This document shows positions 36,194 through 45,393 of a stretch of DNA of 64,000 nucleotides, in pieces. Position numbers and translations under genes: made by a program. Below the pieces are notes generated by a model. That model was not told the DNA's origin. It did no database searches and was given only the letters and a program-made list of their open reading frames with translations. The DNA comes from an uncultured Roseobacter sp. (lineage in GTDB: Bacteria > Pseudomonadota > Alphaproteobacteria > Rhodobacterales > Rhodobacteraceae). Numbering within the stretch: position 1 is the stretch's first letter; every line of letters starts with the position of its first letter. The DNA lies in assembly GCA_947501635.1 (NCBI GenBank), contig CANMWT010000010.1, positions 48,043-112,042 of the forward strand, given 5' to 3'.

Positions 36194-36916
36194 TTATCCC
36201 GAAAGAAAGCGCGCCACCAGCTGGTTGAAAATATCGGGCATTTCAAGATGAACCGCATGCGCGCAACCTGGTACGACGGCCAGATTGGCCCCGGGGATCG
36301 TCGTCCAAAGCTGCAGCACTTGCGGCCACTGATAGGTGCGGTCTCCATCACCCCAAAGCACAAGCGTTTGCGGCGTGATAGAGGGCAGGAACTCGTCGCC
36401 GCGCCAGTCTTGCATCGCATCCAGACCCGCCTGAATGGCGTCTGGCGCAGCCAGTTCTGCTAGGCGCGCGCAGGCCTCATAACCCGGCGCGTTTTCGCGA
36501 TCCAGAAACCATGTCGCCGCGATCCGCCGTGCTGTGGCCTGTGCGCCGTCCATAAGTGCACGCGATTTGCTTTGCGCGATGGTTTCGAAACGACCGGGCA
36601 AGACGCCCACGGCACCGGTGCCATAAAGAATAAGGCGGCCGATCTTTGCCTGATCCCTGCGTGCCATCTCCTGCACGATCATGCCCCCCATCGAGTGGCC
36701 CATTAGATGGTATCGCGTGACCCCCTGCTGTCTCAGCTCTCCGATGACCCAATCGGCGTAGGCACCGATTGAGGTTCGTGCAGGCAAGTGGTTGTTCTTG
36801 CCAAAGCCGGGCAAGTCAGGGGTGATGACGTGATACCTGCCTTGCAGGGCCGCGACCTGCGCATCCCATTGCGCGCTGCCGCCCATGAAGCCATGGACCA
36901 AAACAAGCGGTGTCAC
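36194..36916 (-). CDS. Alpha/beta hydrolase
   Basis: A 240-residue alpha/beta-hydrolase. The oxyanion region is LVLVHGFMGGSAQWD, the nucleophile elbow is LMGHSMGGMIVQEMA, the acid is probably in VLWGDGDRTY and the His in PGCAHAVHLEMPD. The start is a GTG that overlaps the stop of the permease gene (GTGA), so it belongs to the end of the ProXWV-type operon. The longer frame running into the permease gene is a shadow. It could hydrolyse an ester or amide taken up by the transporter, which is an inference from gene order. Confidence 0.8.
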   Translation of the reverse strand: MTPLVLVHGFMGGSAQWDAQVAALQGRYHVITPDLPGFGKNNHLPARTSIGAYADWVIGELRQQGVTRYHLMGHSMGGMIVQEMARRDQAKIGRLILYGTGAVGVLPGRFETIAQSKSRALMDGAQATARRIAATWFLDRENAPGYEACARLAELAAPDAIQAGLDAMQDWRGDEFLPSITPQTLVLWGDGDRTYQWPQVLQLWTTIPGANLAVVPGCAHAVHLEMPDIFNQLVARFLSG

Positions 36917-38454
36917 TTGCGCTGGCCCTGAACAATCCTGTCGAGGATCATGGCGCAGAAGAGGATTGCAAAGCCGGCAAGAATGCCCTGCCCGACGTTG
37001 GCGTATTGAAGCGCCTCGAGGACATCTTCGCCCAGACCCTTCGCGCCGATGAGCGAGGCTACAACAACCATCGCCAGTGACAGCATGATTGTCTGGTTGA
37101 TCCCTGCCCTGATCGACGGACCGGCCAGCGGTAAATCCACGCGCGTCAGCAGGTACCACTTATTGGCACCGAACGAGATCGCCGCCTCCCGCACGCTCTC
37201 GGGCACGCCGCGCAGTCCAAGAACCGTGAGGCGTACCACTGGCGTGCCTCCAAAAATCATCGTGACAATGACCGCCGCAGGCTTGCCCACGCCGAAAAAC
37301 GCAATCACCGGCACCATAAAAACGAAAGCGGGCATGGTCTGCATAAAGTCCATGATCGGCTGGATAAACGCGTAAAACCGTGGCCGGCGCGCGGCAAACA
37401 TTCCCAGCGGAATCCCGATGGCGATGGACAGGCAGGCCGCCGTTCCCAGCAGCGCCAGCGTCGTCATCGCCGCTTCCCAAAACCCCAGCAGGCCCATGTA
37501 CCCCAGAAAGGCGCCCGAGTAGATCGCCGTCCGGATGCCCGCGGTCAGCCACGTCAACAGAACGATCAGGCTTGCGATCACGATCCACGGCGTTTGCACC
37601 AGAATAACTTCGAGCGCATCAAGGATAGTTCGGATGCCAATGGTTAACCCGTCAAAGAATGCTTCGCTATTGCGCACACAAAAGGCGATAAAATCCTCGA
37701 CCCAGGCAATGCCTGTCAGGCGGATATCAGGGTCGGTTGGGAAATCGCTCAATATGCTGAAACGCCCCGGAAAGCTGTAATGCACCATCGCCACCAGCGT
37801 GATCAACACCATGAAAACCGCACTGAAGATGATCTGCTCGACCGGCAGGCCTGAGCGGATTGTGCGATCCGACAACCACTCAGAGAACCGCGCCTCAAGC
37901 GCCCAATTTGCAGCAATGGCTTGTACGAGCTTGGCAACAACCAAGATCACCAGACCCATGAGCGCAATGCTCGGGCCCTGTTCGGCCAAAGCCTCGGCCT
38001 CTGCGCGAATGCCGCCGATATTGGCCTCAAGCCCGTCGACCGCGCGTTGGAACGCATCCACCCTATCCGATCCGCTTTCGATGGCCGCGGCAAGCTGCTG
38101 ACGGCGCAAATCCAACGTTCCTTCGATCGAGGCAATGCGCGCCATCGCATCGGCGGCCAAATCTCCGAACAGCCCACGGGCGATCTGAACAAAGGCGATA
38201 GCTTCAATGATCAAAAACGGCAGTGCCCAAGACCACAGGCCCCGCGCACCAAACCAGATCGGGCCGAAAAGCCCCGCCATGGCGTTGAATGTGGGCGTGA
38301 AGCGTGAAGATGCGCCCACTTTGTCAAAATTTGCGATGTAGTAATCAGGGTTGGTGCGCACAAAGGTCCGGATGCTGTCTTTGCGCTCCTGCGCATAGGC
38401 CAGCGCGGCGTCGCTTTCAGTGTCTTCCAGCGGGTTGATTTCATCGTCTCTCAT
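36913..38454 (-). CDS. ProW-type ABC permease with N-terminal extension
   Basis: A 513-residue permease of the proline/glycine-betaine class. Residues 1-230 hold membrane segments and a charged, probably helical stretch (about 105-160). The C-terminal MetI-like module has FMQTMPAFVFMVPVIAFFG and the EAA loop with FGANKWYLLTRVDLPLAGPS. The N-terminal extension is much longer than in E. coli ProW (354 residues). It overlaps proV by 4 bases and the hydrolase by 4. Compatible-solute import is the default, but the neighbouring cysteate-lyase-like gene leaves other zwitterions open. Confidence 0.85.
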   Translation of the reverse strand: MRDDEINPLEDTESDAALAYAQERKDSIRTFVRTNPDYYIANFDKVGASSRFTPTFNAMAGLFGPIWFGARGLWSWALPFLIIEAIAFVQIARGLFGDLAADAMARIASIEGTLDLRRQQLAAAIESGSDRVDAFQRAVDGLEANIGGIRAEAEALAEQGPSIALMGLVILVVAKLVQAIAANWALEARFSEWLSDRTIRSGLPVEQIIFSAVFMVLITLVAMVHYSFPGRFSILSDFPTDPDIRLTGIAWVEDFIAFCVRNSEAFFDGLTIGIRTILDALEVILVQTPWIVIASLIVLLTWLTAGIRTAIYSGAFLGYMGLLGFWEAAMTTLALLGTAACLSIAIGIPLGMFAARRPRFYAFIQPIMDFMQTMPAFVFMVPVIAFFGVGKPAAVIVTMIFGGTPVVRLTVLGLRGVPESVREAAISFGANKWYLLTRVDLPLAGPSIRAGINQTIMLSLAMVVVASLIGAKGLGEDVLEALQYANVGQGILAGFAILFCAMILDRIVQGQRK

Positions 38455-39506
38455 GACATTTCGGTCCCTTCGACAACGGTGCGCAAAAGATCCGCCCGGG
38501 TGATAACGCCCACATCCGCGCCGTTGCGCTTTACAAGGATCGGTTTGTCGTTCTCAATTGCGAGCGTGATAAGGTTGCTGAGCGTTTCAGCACCGGTCAC
38601 GCCGGGCGCATCGGGCGGAACGACGCCGCCTTTAGCCACAAAGCTGTGCAATGGCTGCATGACGGCGTCTGCGTGCACGACCTTGAGCCTTGAAATGCCC
38701 GCAACGAAATCTGCAACATATTCATCGGCTGGGTTCATCACGATGTCTTCCGCGGTGCCCATCTGTACCATTTTGCCGTCCCGCATGATCGCGATCCGGT
38801 CGCCGATGCGAACCGCTTCATCCAGATCATGGGTGATGAAAACTGTGGTTTTCTTAAGGATTTTGGACAATCGAATGAATTCGTCCTGCAGCTGCCGCCG
38901 GATCAGCGGATCGAGCGCTGAAAAGGGTTCATCCATGAGCAAGACATCAGGATTGGCCGCAAGCGCCCGCGCCAGCCCCACCCGCTGCTGCATGCCACCC
39001 GACAGCTCGTGGGCAAACTTCGCCCCCCAGGCCCCCAGCTCCACAATATCAAGGATCGCAGCAGCCTGACGCATACGCTCGTTTTTGGCCACCTGCCGGA
39101 TTTCAAGCGGCATTGCCACATTGTCCAGCACCGAACGGTGCGGCATCAGTGCGAAGTTCTGAAAGACCATCCCGATCTTCTGGTTGCGAAAGCGCTGCAA
39201 TTCGCGTGGCGCCAAGGCCATCACATCCGTGCCTTCGATCTCGATTTTGCCGTCGGTCGGCTCCAGCAGGCGATTAAAATGGCGCACGAGGGTGGACTTG
39301 CCACTGCCGGACAGGCCCATGATGCAAAAGATCTCACCGCGATTGACCGACAGACTTACATCAGCAACGCCCACCACTGCATTGAATTCCTGTAATACTT
39401 CCGGTTTGGTCAGCCCCCGGTCCCGGATCGCCCGCAGCGCCTCATCCTGCCGTGCGCCAAAAATCTTCCAGACGTTGGAAATTTCGATGACTGTTTCTTG
39501 CTGCAT
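38451..39506 (-). CDS. ProV-type ABC ATPase with CBS tail
   Basis: A 351-residue quaternary-amine class ATPase. Walker A GLSGSGKSTLVRHFNRLLEP, signature LSGGMQQRVGLARALA, Walker B VLLMDEPFSALDPLIRRQL and the H-loop FITHDLDEA are intact. The C-terminal 90 residues contain a CBS-like segment (KPILVKRNGADVGVITRADLL), the region that senses ionic strength in osmoregulated homologues. The ATG at 39506 is preferred over the longer frame because GGAGCG precedes it and homology starts soon after. Confidence 0.88.
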   Translation of the reverse strand: MQQETVIEISNVWKIFGARQDEALRAIRDRGLTKPEVLQEFNAVVGVADVSLSVNRGEIFCIMGLSGSGKSTLVRHFNRLLEPTDGKIEIEGTDVMALAPRELQRFRNQKIGMVFQNFALMPHRSVLDNVAMPLEIRQVAKNERMRQAAAILDIVELGAWGAKFAHELSGGMQQRVGLARALAANPDVLLMDEPFSALDPLIRRQLQDEFIRLSKILKKTTVFITHDLDEAVRIGDRIAIMRDGKMVQMGTAEDIVMNPADEYVADFVAGISRLKVVHADAVMQPLHSFVAKGGVVPPDAPGVTGAETLSNLITLAIENDKPILVKRNGADVGVITRADLLRTVVEGTEMS

Positions 39507-39603
39507 GCCGGATCGCGCTCCATCGTCGCCGTCTGGCCCCGCGTTGGGGCGTGGCGCGCGCGGTGTGTCCCGCACGCGCCGCAGTTTTAAAAGTCGCTCC
39601 GGA

Positions 39604-40563
39604 TCACAGTCCCAGCCATCCGTCTACGCGCTCGGGGTTCGCTTCTACCCACTCGCGGGCGACCTCTGCAGGGTCGCGACCCTTGCCGCTGATTTCATAA
39701 GCAAATCCGCTGACATCATCTGCCGTCAGTGAAAAGTTGCTGAAGAACTCTGCAATTGCAGGCGACCTTTCCGGCAGCGAGTTAGACCAGGCAATCTGCA
39801 CTTCTTTGAGCGCGTCCTTGGTGGCGACGTTGGACTTTTCATACCAGTCCGCGTCATCTGACGGCTGTACCATGACGTATTTTGCCGGATCATATGTCGG
39901 CTCTGTCAGCATCTCGACGTCGAACATGAACCACACCGCGTGGGGTTTGTAGCAATAGAACGCATAGCCCTCGCCCTTGGCGATGGAATCCTTGATGCGC
40001 GCGGTTTTCACGCTCTCTTCGGCGCGGACCGGCTCGATGAAGTCCAGCAGGCCGTAGTCGCGGGTTTTCACCTCGTTCACATTCGCCGAGGCCCAGCCCG
40101 GCGCGCCAATCCACATCTCGCCTTTGCCGTTGCCATCGCTGTCCATCAGCGCCGCAACATCCGGGCGTCCCAGATCGGCGATGTCAGAGATATCATTGGC
40201 CGCGGCAAAGTCCTTGGAAACACAGAACCCCTGATTGCCCTCGTAAGGATTGGACGACAGGGTGACCGTTCCCGCTTCATCTACGTATTTCTTGGTAAAG
40301 CTTTCCTGGTTCGGCAGCCAGACGTCGGGGTGCACATCGATGTCGCCTTTGCCCTGATCCATCGCCTGGAAGATCGTCGCGTTATTGCCGGGGACATATT
40401 CGACCGTCCCGCCGATGCGCATTTCGACCACAGCGCCCAGCAGGTGGGCGATGGCTTGTGCGCCTGTCCAGGTGGGCACGCCGATCTTGACGCTTTCCGC
40501 AAAGGCCGGCGCGCTCAGTGCCGTCATCAGTGTGGCAGATAACAAAGTGGTTTTGAGTGACAT
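39604..40563 (-). CDS. ProX-type periplasmic binding protein (glycine-betaine/choline class)
   Basis: A 319-residue binding protein with signal peptide MSLKTTLLSATLMTALSAPAFA. The OpuAC fold shows KIGVPTWTGAQAIAHLLGAV, DIDVHPDVWLPNQ and GYAFYCYKPHAVWFMFD. Several Trp/Tyr residues of the kind that cage quaternary ammonium groups are present, but which ones bind ligand was not determined. It is first in the operon, with AAGGAGACC before the ATG. Its upstream neighbour, only 30 bases away, is the cysteate-lyase-like gene in the same direction, so transport and desulfonation may be linked. Confidence 0.88.
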   Translation of the reverse strand: MSLKTTLLSATLMTALSAPAFAESVKIGVPTWTGAQAIAHLLGAVVEMRIGGTVEYVPGNNATIFQAMDQGKGDIDVHPDVWLPNQESFTKKYVDEAGTVTLSSNPYEGNQGFCVSKDFAAANDISDIADLGRPDVAALMDSDGNGKGEMWIGAPGWASANVNEVKTRDYGLLDFIEPVRAEESVKTARIKDSIAKGEGYAFYCYKPHAVWFMFDVEMLTEPTYDPAKYVMVQPSDDADWYEKSNVATKDALKEVQIAWSNSLPERSPAIAEFFSNFSLTADDVSGFAYEISGKGRDPAEVAREWVEANPERVDGWLGL

Positions 40564-40593
40564 GGTTACGGTCTCCTTGTTGAGTTATGTTTA

Positions 40594-41688
40594 TTAATCT
40601 GAGTAGCCTGGCAGCCCAAATGTATCGGGATAGCCAAACAGTGCGGCACTGCCGCCGGTGTGTAGAAAAACGACATTCTCCATGCCGTCGAAATACCCTT
40701 TGCGGATCTGGTCGATCAGCCCGTCCAGCCCCTTCCCCGAGTATACGGGATCAAACAAAAGGCCTTCGGTTTGCGCCAGAAGCTTCAGGGCGGCAATCAT
40801 TCCATCGGTGGGAAGGCCATATCCGGGGCCCACATAGTCACAGTTGGCGCGTACATCGCCACGCTTGATCGTGAGGCCGGTGCCCATGTAATCCGCTGTT
40901 TTCTGCGCCAGATCATAAACCATCTGTTCCTGCTTTTCCCGCGGAGCGCGCACGCCGATGCCCAGCAGATGCATATCGCTCTGGATCGCGGCAATCCCGG
41001 CGACCAGTCCTGCCTGTGTCCCTGAACTGCCGGTCGCATGGACCAGCGCATCAATGTGCAATCCCGTGCTTGCTGCCTGTTCAGCCAATTCGCGGGCACA
41101 ATTGACATAACCCAGGGCCCCAATGGCGTTCGATCCGCCCCCCGGAATGATATAGGGCTTCTTGCCTTGCGCCAGCAGCGTTTCGGCCAGCGCCTCCATC
41201 TCGGCGTTCATGTCCGTGCCGCCCGCACGTTTCGACACAGATGCACCATGCAGCCGGTCCAGCAGGACATTGCCGTTCAGAATGTAGTCGCGGTCGTTGG
41301 ATCCGGTCCTGTCTTCCAGCAGGATATGGCAGCCCATGCCAAGCTTCGCCGCCGCGGCGGTCGTCTGGCGCGCGTGATTGGACTGTGTGGCGCCTTGCGT
41401 AATGATCGTATCCGCACCGTGCTTTTGCGCATCCGCCATCAGGAATTCCAGTTTGCGGGTCTTGTTGCCGCCCGAGGACAGGCCAGTGCAATCATCCCTT
41501 TTCACCCACAGGCGCGGGCCTCCCAGCATCTCGCTCAGGCGGTCCATTGGTTCCAGCGGCGTGGGTAAATGCCCCAGACGCACCTTGGGAAATTTTTCCA
41601 GTGCAATTGATAGATCCTTGCACAGGCTTTTGGTCATCTCTGGCGAAACCTGCGCCCCCGGTTCAACAATCTGGTCTGTATCGGTCAC
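40594..41688 (-). CDS. cuyA: L-cysteate sulfo-lyase / D-cysteine desulfhydrase family PLP enzyme
   Basis: A tryptophan-synthase-beta-fold PLP enzyme of up to 364 residues. The PLP lysine lies in [18 protein letters not shown], and the neighbouring [34 protein letters not shown] and [15 protein letters not shown] motifs are those of ACC deaminase, D-cysteine desulfhydrase and CuyA. Similarity in the segment [16 protein letters not shown] to the Ruegeria CuyA I recall favours cysteate lyase, releasing pyruvate, ammonia and sulfite. The start may be GTG at 41688 (GGGGGAT upstream) or ATG at 41634, which fits the family length better. It precedes proXVW and is divergent from a LysR gene. Confidence 0.65.
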   Translation of the reverse strand: MTDTDQIVEPGAQVSPEMTKSLCKDLSIALEKFPKVRLGHLPTPLEPMDRLSEMLGGPRLWVKRDDCTGLSSGGNKTRKLEFLMADAQKHGADTIITQGATQSNHARQTTAAAAKLGMGCHILLEDRTGSNDRDYILNGNVLLDRLHGASVSKRAGGTDMNAEMEALAETLLAQGKKPYIIPGGGSNAIGALGYVNCARELAEQAASTGLHIDALVHATGSSGTQAGLVAGIAAIQSDMHLLGIGVRAPREKQEQMVYDLAQKTADYMGTGLTIKRGDVRANCDYVGPGYGLPTDGMIAALKLLAQTEGLLFDPVYSGKGLDGLIDQIRKGYFDGMENVVFLHTGGSAALFGYPDTFGLPGYSD

Positions 41689-41801
41689 GCGTGATCCCCC
41701 TGTCCCGAGTCAAGTCAAAGGATCACCAATCGCCCGCGTGAAGAATAATGCTTTTTTCTTGGGCTGCTCATACCTATGCTTTGGGCAAAGGGGTTTGCTT
41801 G

Positions 41802-42695
41802 ATGGATATGCAATGGTTTGATGACGTGCTGGTGCTGTTGGAAGAGCGCAATCTGACCCGAGCTGCAGCGCGCCGAAACATTACGCAGCCTGCCTTTTCA
41901 AGGCGAATTCGCGGTTTTGAAGACTGGCTCGGCGTGAAGGTTCTGGACCGTGGAACCAATAGCGTGAGTATCAGCAAGGCCCTCGTCTCGAACGAAGCAG
42001 AGATCCGCGCGCTGGTTGCCCGCATTCGTGAGTTGCGCACACAAATTGTGCATTTCGCGCCATCAGGATCGACGATTTCAATCGCGGCTCAGCATGCCCC
42101 CGTCTTTTCAACATTTCCCGACATGGCGTTGCGGGCCAAACAGCTTCTGCCCGGTCTGAAATTCAGAATGCGCGCCGGGAATTTGAACGACTGTGCCACG
42201 ATGTTTCTGCGTGGCGATACCAGCATGTTGTTGTGCTACGAATCCGATACAGCCACATCGCTGCGGTTCGGCGCTTCTGTCCGGCGTGCGCTATGGGGGG
42301 TGGATTATCTTGTGCCTGTAGTGGGCGGGTCGCTGCGCTATAGCGTCAAGGTCGACAACTCGGTTCCCGAAGACACGCCGGCGATTGTCTATCCCGAAAA
42401 CAGCTACTTTGGCGCCGTTCTGAACAAGGCCCAGCGGGCCTTTGCCACGCAGGAACACAGCCGCAACCCGGTGTGCGAAACCGCCTTTTCCAGCGGGATC
42501 AAGGAACTGGCCCTGCGCGGCATCGGGATCGGTTGGCTGCCCTATAGTATGGTACATCGCGAAATCGAAAGCGGTGAGATGATCTCCTTGTCCAACCAGT
42601 TTGGCAGGCAACCGCTGGATGTGGCGATCTACGGCGACACAGCCAATGAAACGGCGGTCGCCTTGCTAGACATCTGGGAAATGGGCAAAGCCTAG
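41802..42695 (+). CDS. LysR-family transcriptional regulator
   Basis: A 297-residue LysR regulator. The N-terminal winged helix is WFDDVLVLLEERNLTRAAAR followed by NITQPAFSRRIRGFEDWLG. The effector domain continues to the C-terminus (ISIAAQHAPVFSTFPDMALR, SSGIKELALRGIGIGWLPYS). It is read divergently from the cuyA-like gene with a 113-base shared spacer (41689-41801), so it most likely controls that gene and the following ABC genes. A CuyR-like role is inference. Confidence 0.9.
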   Translation: MDMQWFDDVLVLLEERNLTRAAARRNITQPAFSRRIRGFEDWLGVKVLDRGTNSVSISKALVSNEAEIRALVARIRELRTQIVHFAPSGSTISIAAQHAPVFSTFPDMALRAKQLLPGLKFRMRAGNLNDCATMFLRGDTSMLLCYESDTATSLRFGASVRRALWGVDYLVPVVGGSLRYSVKVDNSVPEDTPAIVYPENSYFGAVLNKAQRAFATQEHSRNPVCETAFSSGIKELALRGIGIGWLPYSMVHREIESGEMISLSNQFGRQPLDVAIYGDTANETAVALLDIWEMGKA

Positions 42696-42921
42696 GTGCG
42701 GCAGGCGGCGTGCCCGTGGGCGTGATGATGTCTTGGTCAACGCAACGCGCTCTGACACCTTCCGCCCGGCTACCCACCTGTTCCCAAAAGCAGATGCGGC
42801 CCGAAAGACGTTATCGCGGCAAAGCGCCCTGAAAAATGACATTGATCCGAAACCAGTTACCGCCGATCGGGGTGACTGGTCGAACAGGCTGGCGTATAAC
42901 GGCATCATTTGGGGGGAAAGA

Positions 42922-43026
42922 ATGCCACAATTTGCAGATCTTGGCGACGTGGATTGCCGCGCGATCCTGTGTCCGGCACAACAAGCGGACACCGGGCTCT
43001 TTAAGGCAGTGGGGATCGCAGGATGA
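42922..43026 (+). CDS. Small coupled ORF (34 aa) before SAF-domain oxidoreductase
   Basis: A 34-codon frame, MPQFADLGDVDCRAILCPAQ..., ending in GIAG, with a strong GGGGGGAAAG site directly before its ATG. Its stop overlaps the ATG of the next gene (ATGA). It contains two cysteines spaced DCRAILCP. No known peptide is recognised. It may be a leader that couples translation to the oxidoreductase, or a remnant of a longer N-terminal frame, which stays open back to 42733. Confidence 0.4.
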   Translation: MPQFADLGDVDCRAILCPAQQADTGLFKAVGIAG

Positions 43027-44375
43027 GCCTCTATCGCCAGCTTCAGGCACGCGCTGAAGAAGAAACACCAATTCGGGTGGGCGTCATTGGCGCGGGGAAA
43101 TTCGGTACCATGTTTCTGGCACAGGTCCTGCGGCTTCCCGGCATCCATGTGGTGGGGGTCGCTGATCTGGATGTCGCACGGGCCCGATCCAATATGGCGC
43201 TTGCTGAATGGCCGCAGGAACGGTTCAGCGCCTCTGGTCTCACAGCGGCCTGTCAGGCTGGAACCACCTTCGTGACCGATGACGCCATGGCGCTTATCGA
43301 GATGCCCGCGATCGACATTATTGTTGAATGTACCGGTAACCCGGTCATCGCCGTTGATCACCTGTTGGCAGCATTCAGCCGTGGCAAGCACGTCATCAGC
43401 GCCACGGTCGAGGCCGACGCGCTTTGTGGTGCGGCCCTCAGCCAAAAAGCGCAGGAGGCGGGTGTGGTCTATTCCATGGCCTTCGGGGATCAGCCTGCTT
43501 TGGTCTGCGATCTGGTTGACTGGGCCCGCACCTGCGGCTTTGAAGTGGCTGCAGCCGGGCGTGGTCACAAATGGAAACCGGAATACCGTTTTTCGACACC
43601 GGATACGGTCTGGGATCATTGGGGGCTGACGCCGGAACAAGCGGCGCGCGGTCGTCTGAACCCGAAAATGTTCAACTCTTTTCTGGACGGCACGAAACCC
43701 GCCATCGAAAGCTCTGCCATCGCGAATGCCTGCGGGTTGAGTGCGCCCGCAAACGGGCTCATCTATCCGTCGGGTTCGATCGATGACTTGCCCAACCAGA
43801 TGCGTCCCAGACAAGAAGGCGGTGTGCTGGAGGGCCTTGGCATGGTCGAGGTGCAGAACTGTCTCGACGGTGCCGGTGCGCCCATCGATTACGATATTCG
43901 CATGGGGGTCTTCGTGTGCGTGCGCGCGGTGACTGAGTATCAAAAGAACTGTCTGGAAGAGTACAAGGTGCGTACCGACGATAGTGGACGGTACATGTGT
44001 GCCTACAAGCGCTGGCATCTGATCGGGCTGGAGTTGGGGATGTCAGTCGCAAGCGTCGGCCTGCGGGGCGAAGCAACAGGCGTTGCAAAAGCCTTCCGTG
44101 CCGATGTGGTTGCCGTCGCCAAACGTGACCTCAAGGTCGGCGAGATACTCGATGGCGAAGGCGGCTACACAGTGGCAGGCCAGCTGCGCCCAAGCGCAGT
44201 TTCGGTGTCGGCGGGGGCTCTTCCGCTTGGACTGGCCAGCGACGTCAGATTGGTGCGCCCTGTCTCATCGGACAGCGTGCTGACCTACGATGATGTCGAC
44301 ATCTCGTTTGATCTTCCTGCAGCGCGCCTTCGACGCCAGTTGGAGCAAACGATTTTGCGCAAGCCCGAACCATAG
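43023..44375 (+). CDS. NAD(P)-binding oxidoreductase with C-terminal SAF domain
   Basis: A 450-residue protein. The N-terminal Rossmann fold is VGVIGAGKFGTMFLAQVL, with DIIVECTGNPVIAVDHLLAA and GKHVISATVEADALCG, resembling homoserine-dehydrogenase/Gfo-type folds. The region around GQPALVCDL-like residues 155-170 follows. From about residue 360 the sequence VAKRDLKVGEILDGEGGYTV and the following strands form a SAF domain, as in altronate dehydratase and antifreeze-like proteins. Such fused proteins are found in sugar-acid catabolism gene groups. The substrate is unknown. The gene is followed at about 200 bases by the inositol-monophosphatase-family gene. Confidence 0.75.
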   Translation: MSLYRQLQARAEEETPIRVGVIGAGKFGTMFLAQVLRLPGIHVVGVADLDVARARSNMALAEWPQERFSASGLTAACQAGTTFVTDDAMALIEMPAIDIIVECTGNPVIAVDHLLAAFSRGKHVISATVEADALCGAALSQKAQEAGVVYSMAFGDQPALVCDLVDWARTCGFEVAAAGRGHKWKPEYRFSTPDTVWDHWGLTPEQAARGRLNPKMFNSFLDGTKPAIESSAIANACGLSAPANGLIYPSGSIDDLPNQMRPRQEGGVLEGLGMVEVQNCLDGAGAPIDYDIRMGVFVCVRAVTEYQKNCLEEYKVRTDDSGRYMCAYKRWHLIGLELGMSVASVGLRGEATGVAKAFRADVVAVAKRDLKVGEILDGEGGYTVAGQLRPSAVSVSAGALPLGLASDVRLVRPVSSDSVLTYDDVDISFDLPAARLRRQLEQTILRKPEP

Positions 44376-44583
44376 GGGTAGACCCTGCCCCGCAAGCGCT
44401 TGCGGCCGCGCCATTTCTGAACGGATGCGGCGCGCTTGGCTGTCTTGAGTTTAGGGTGTGCTGTGCTGCGTGTGGGACGGGGCCGTCAAGGCAGACAGGA
44501 TCAGCCGGCCAAGCAACATTTGCCAATTGTCCCAAGCGGCTGTCTACTCGGGCCAGTAAAGCTCAAGGGCAGATAGGGGAAAC

Positions 44584-45375
44584 ATGGATCATCTTTTGGA
44601 CCGCCGCGCCTTCGCATTATCGGTGTGCGAGCAGGCCGGCGCGCTTGCCGCCACGTATTTTGCAAACCGCAGTGCGCTTGTCGTCGATCAGAAAGGATCG
44701 CAGGACTGGGTGAGCGAAGCGGACCGGAGCGTTGAGACTTTTATCCGCCAACGGATCGCTGAAGACTGGCCCGACGACGGGATATTCGGGGAAGAGTACA
44801 GCGACACCATCGGGACAAGCGGATTTGACTGGGTCATTGACCCGATCGATGGCACCACGAATTTCGTCAACGGTATTCCTGCATGGACAATTGTTCTGGC
44901 TGGCGTGACAGATGGGCAAACACATGTCGGGGTCATCCACGACCCCAATGTAAACGAGACCTACGCGGCGACCCTTGGCGGCGGGGCCATGCTCAACGGG
45001 GTGCCGATGCAGGTCGCTGCGGGCGTGCCGCTGAACGAAGGCACCGTCGCTGTGGGTTATTCCAACCGACGAGAGGCCCGCCACGTGGTTCCGATCGTGG
45101 CCGAGTTGATAGAACACGGCGCCATGTTTCACCGCAATGCAAGTGGTGCTTTGTCACTTGCCTATGTCGCAGCGGGGCGGCTTTTGGGCTACGTCGAAGA
45201 GCATATGAACGCGTGGGATTGTCTGGCGGGACAATTGCTGATCTCGGAAGCTGGCGGTATCGTCGAGGCACAGGACGCCCGGGAGATGATCCGTGACGGC
45301 GGCAGGGTGATTGTCGGCACAGCAGAGGTCTTTGACACATTGCACGATATGGCGGAACGGGCCTGGCCCACCTGA
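44584..45375 (+). CDS. Inositol-monophosphatase-family phosphatase
   Basis: A 263-residue metal-dependent phosphatase of the IMPase/FBPase superfamily. The two metal motifs are intact: FGEEYSD, WVIDPIDGTTNFVNGIP, and AWDCLAGQLLISEAGG. Substrates in this family include inositol-1-phosphate, histidinol-phosphate, PAP and sugar phosphates. It lies next to, and convergent with, an AfuABC-like transporter operon, so sugar-phosphate hydrolysis is a reasonable inference. Confidence 0.88.
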   Translation: MDHLLDRRAFALSVCEQAGALAATYFANRSALVVDQKGSQDWVSEADRSVETFIRQRIAEDWPDDGIFGEEYSDTIGTSGFDWVIDPIDGTTNFVNGIPAWTIVLAGVTDGQTHVGVIHDPNVNETYAATLGGGAMLNGVPMQVAAGVPLNEGTVAVGYSNRREARHVVPIVAELIEHGAMFHRNASGALSLAYVAAGRLLGYVEEHMNAWDCLAGQLLISEAGGIVEAQDAREMIRDGGRVIVGTAEVFDTLHDMAERAWPT

Positions 45376-45393
45376 GCGATTTTGCGGGCACTT

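Noticed and set aside
42666..44018. Leftward 450-codon open frame
   Set aside because: Antisense to the SAF-domain oxidoreductase; its residues do not show a domain and the other strand has a clear Rossmann motif.
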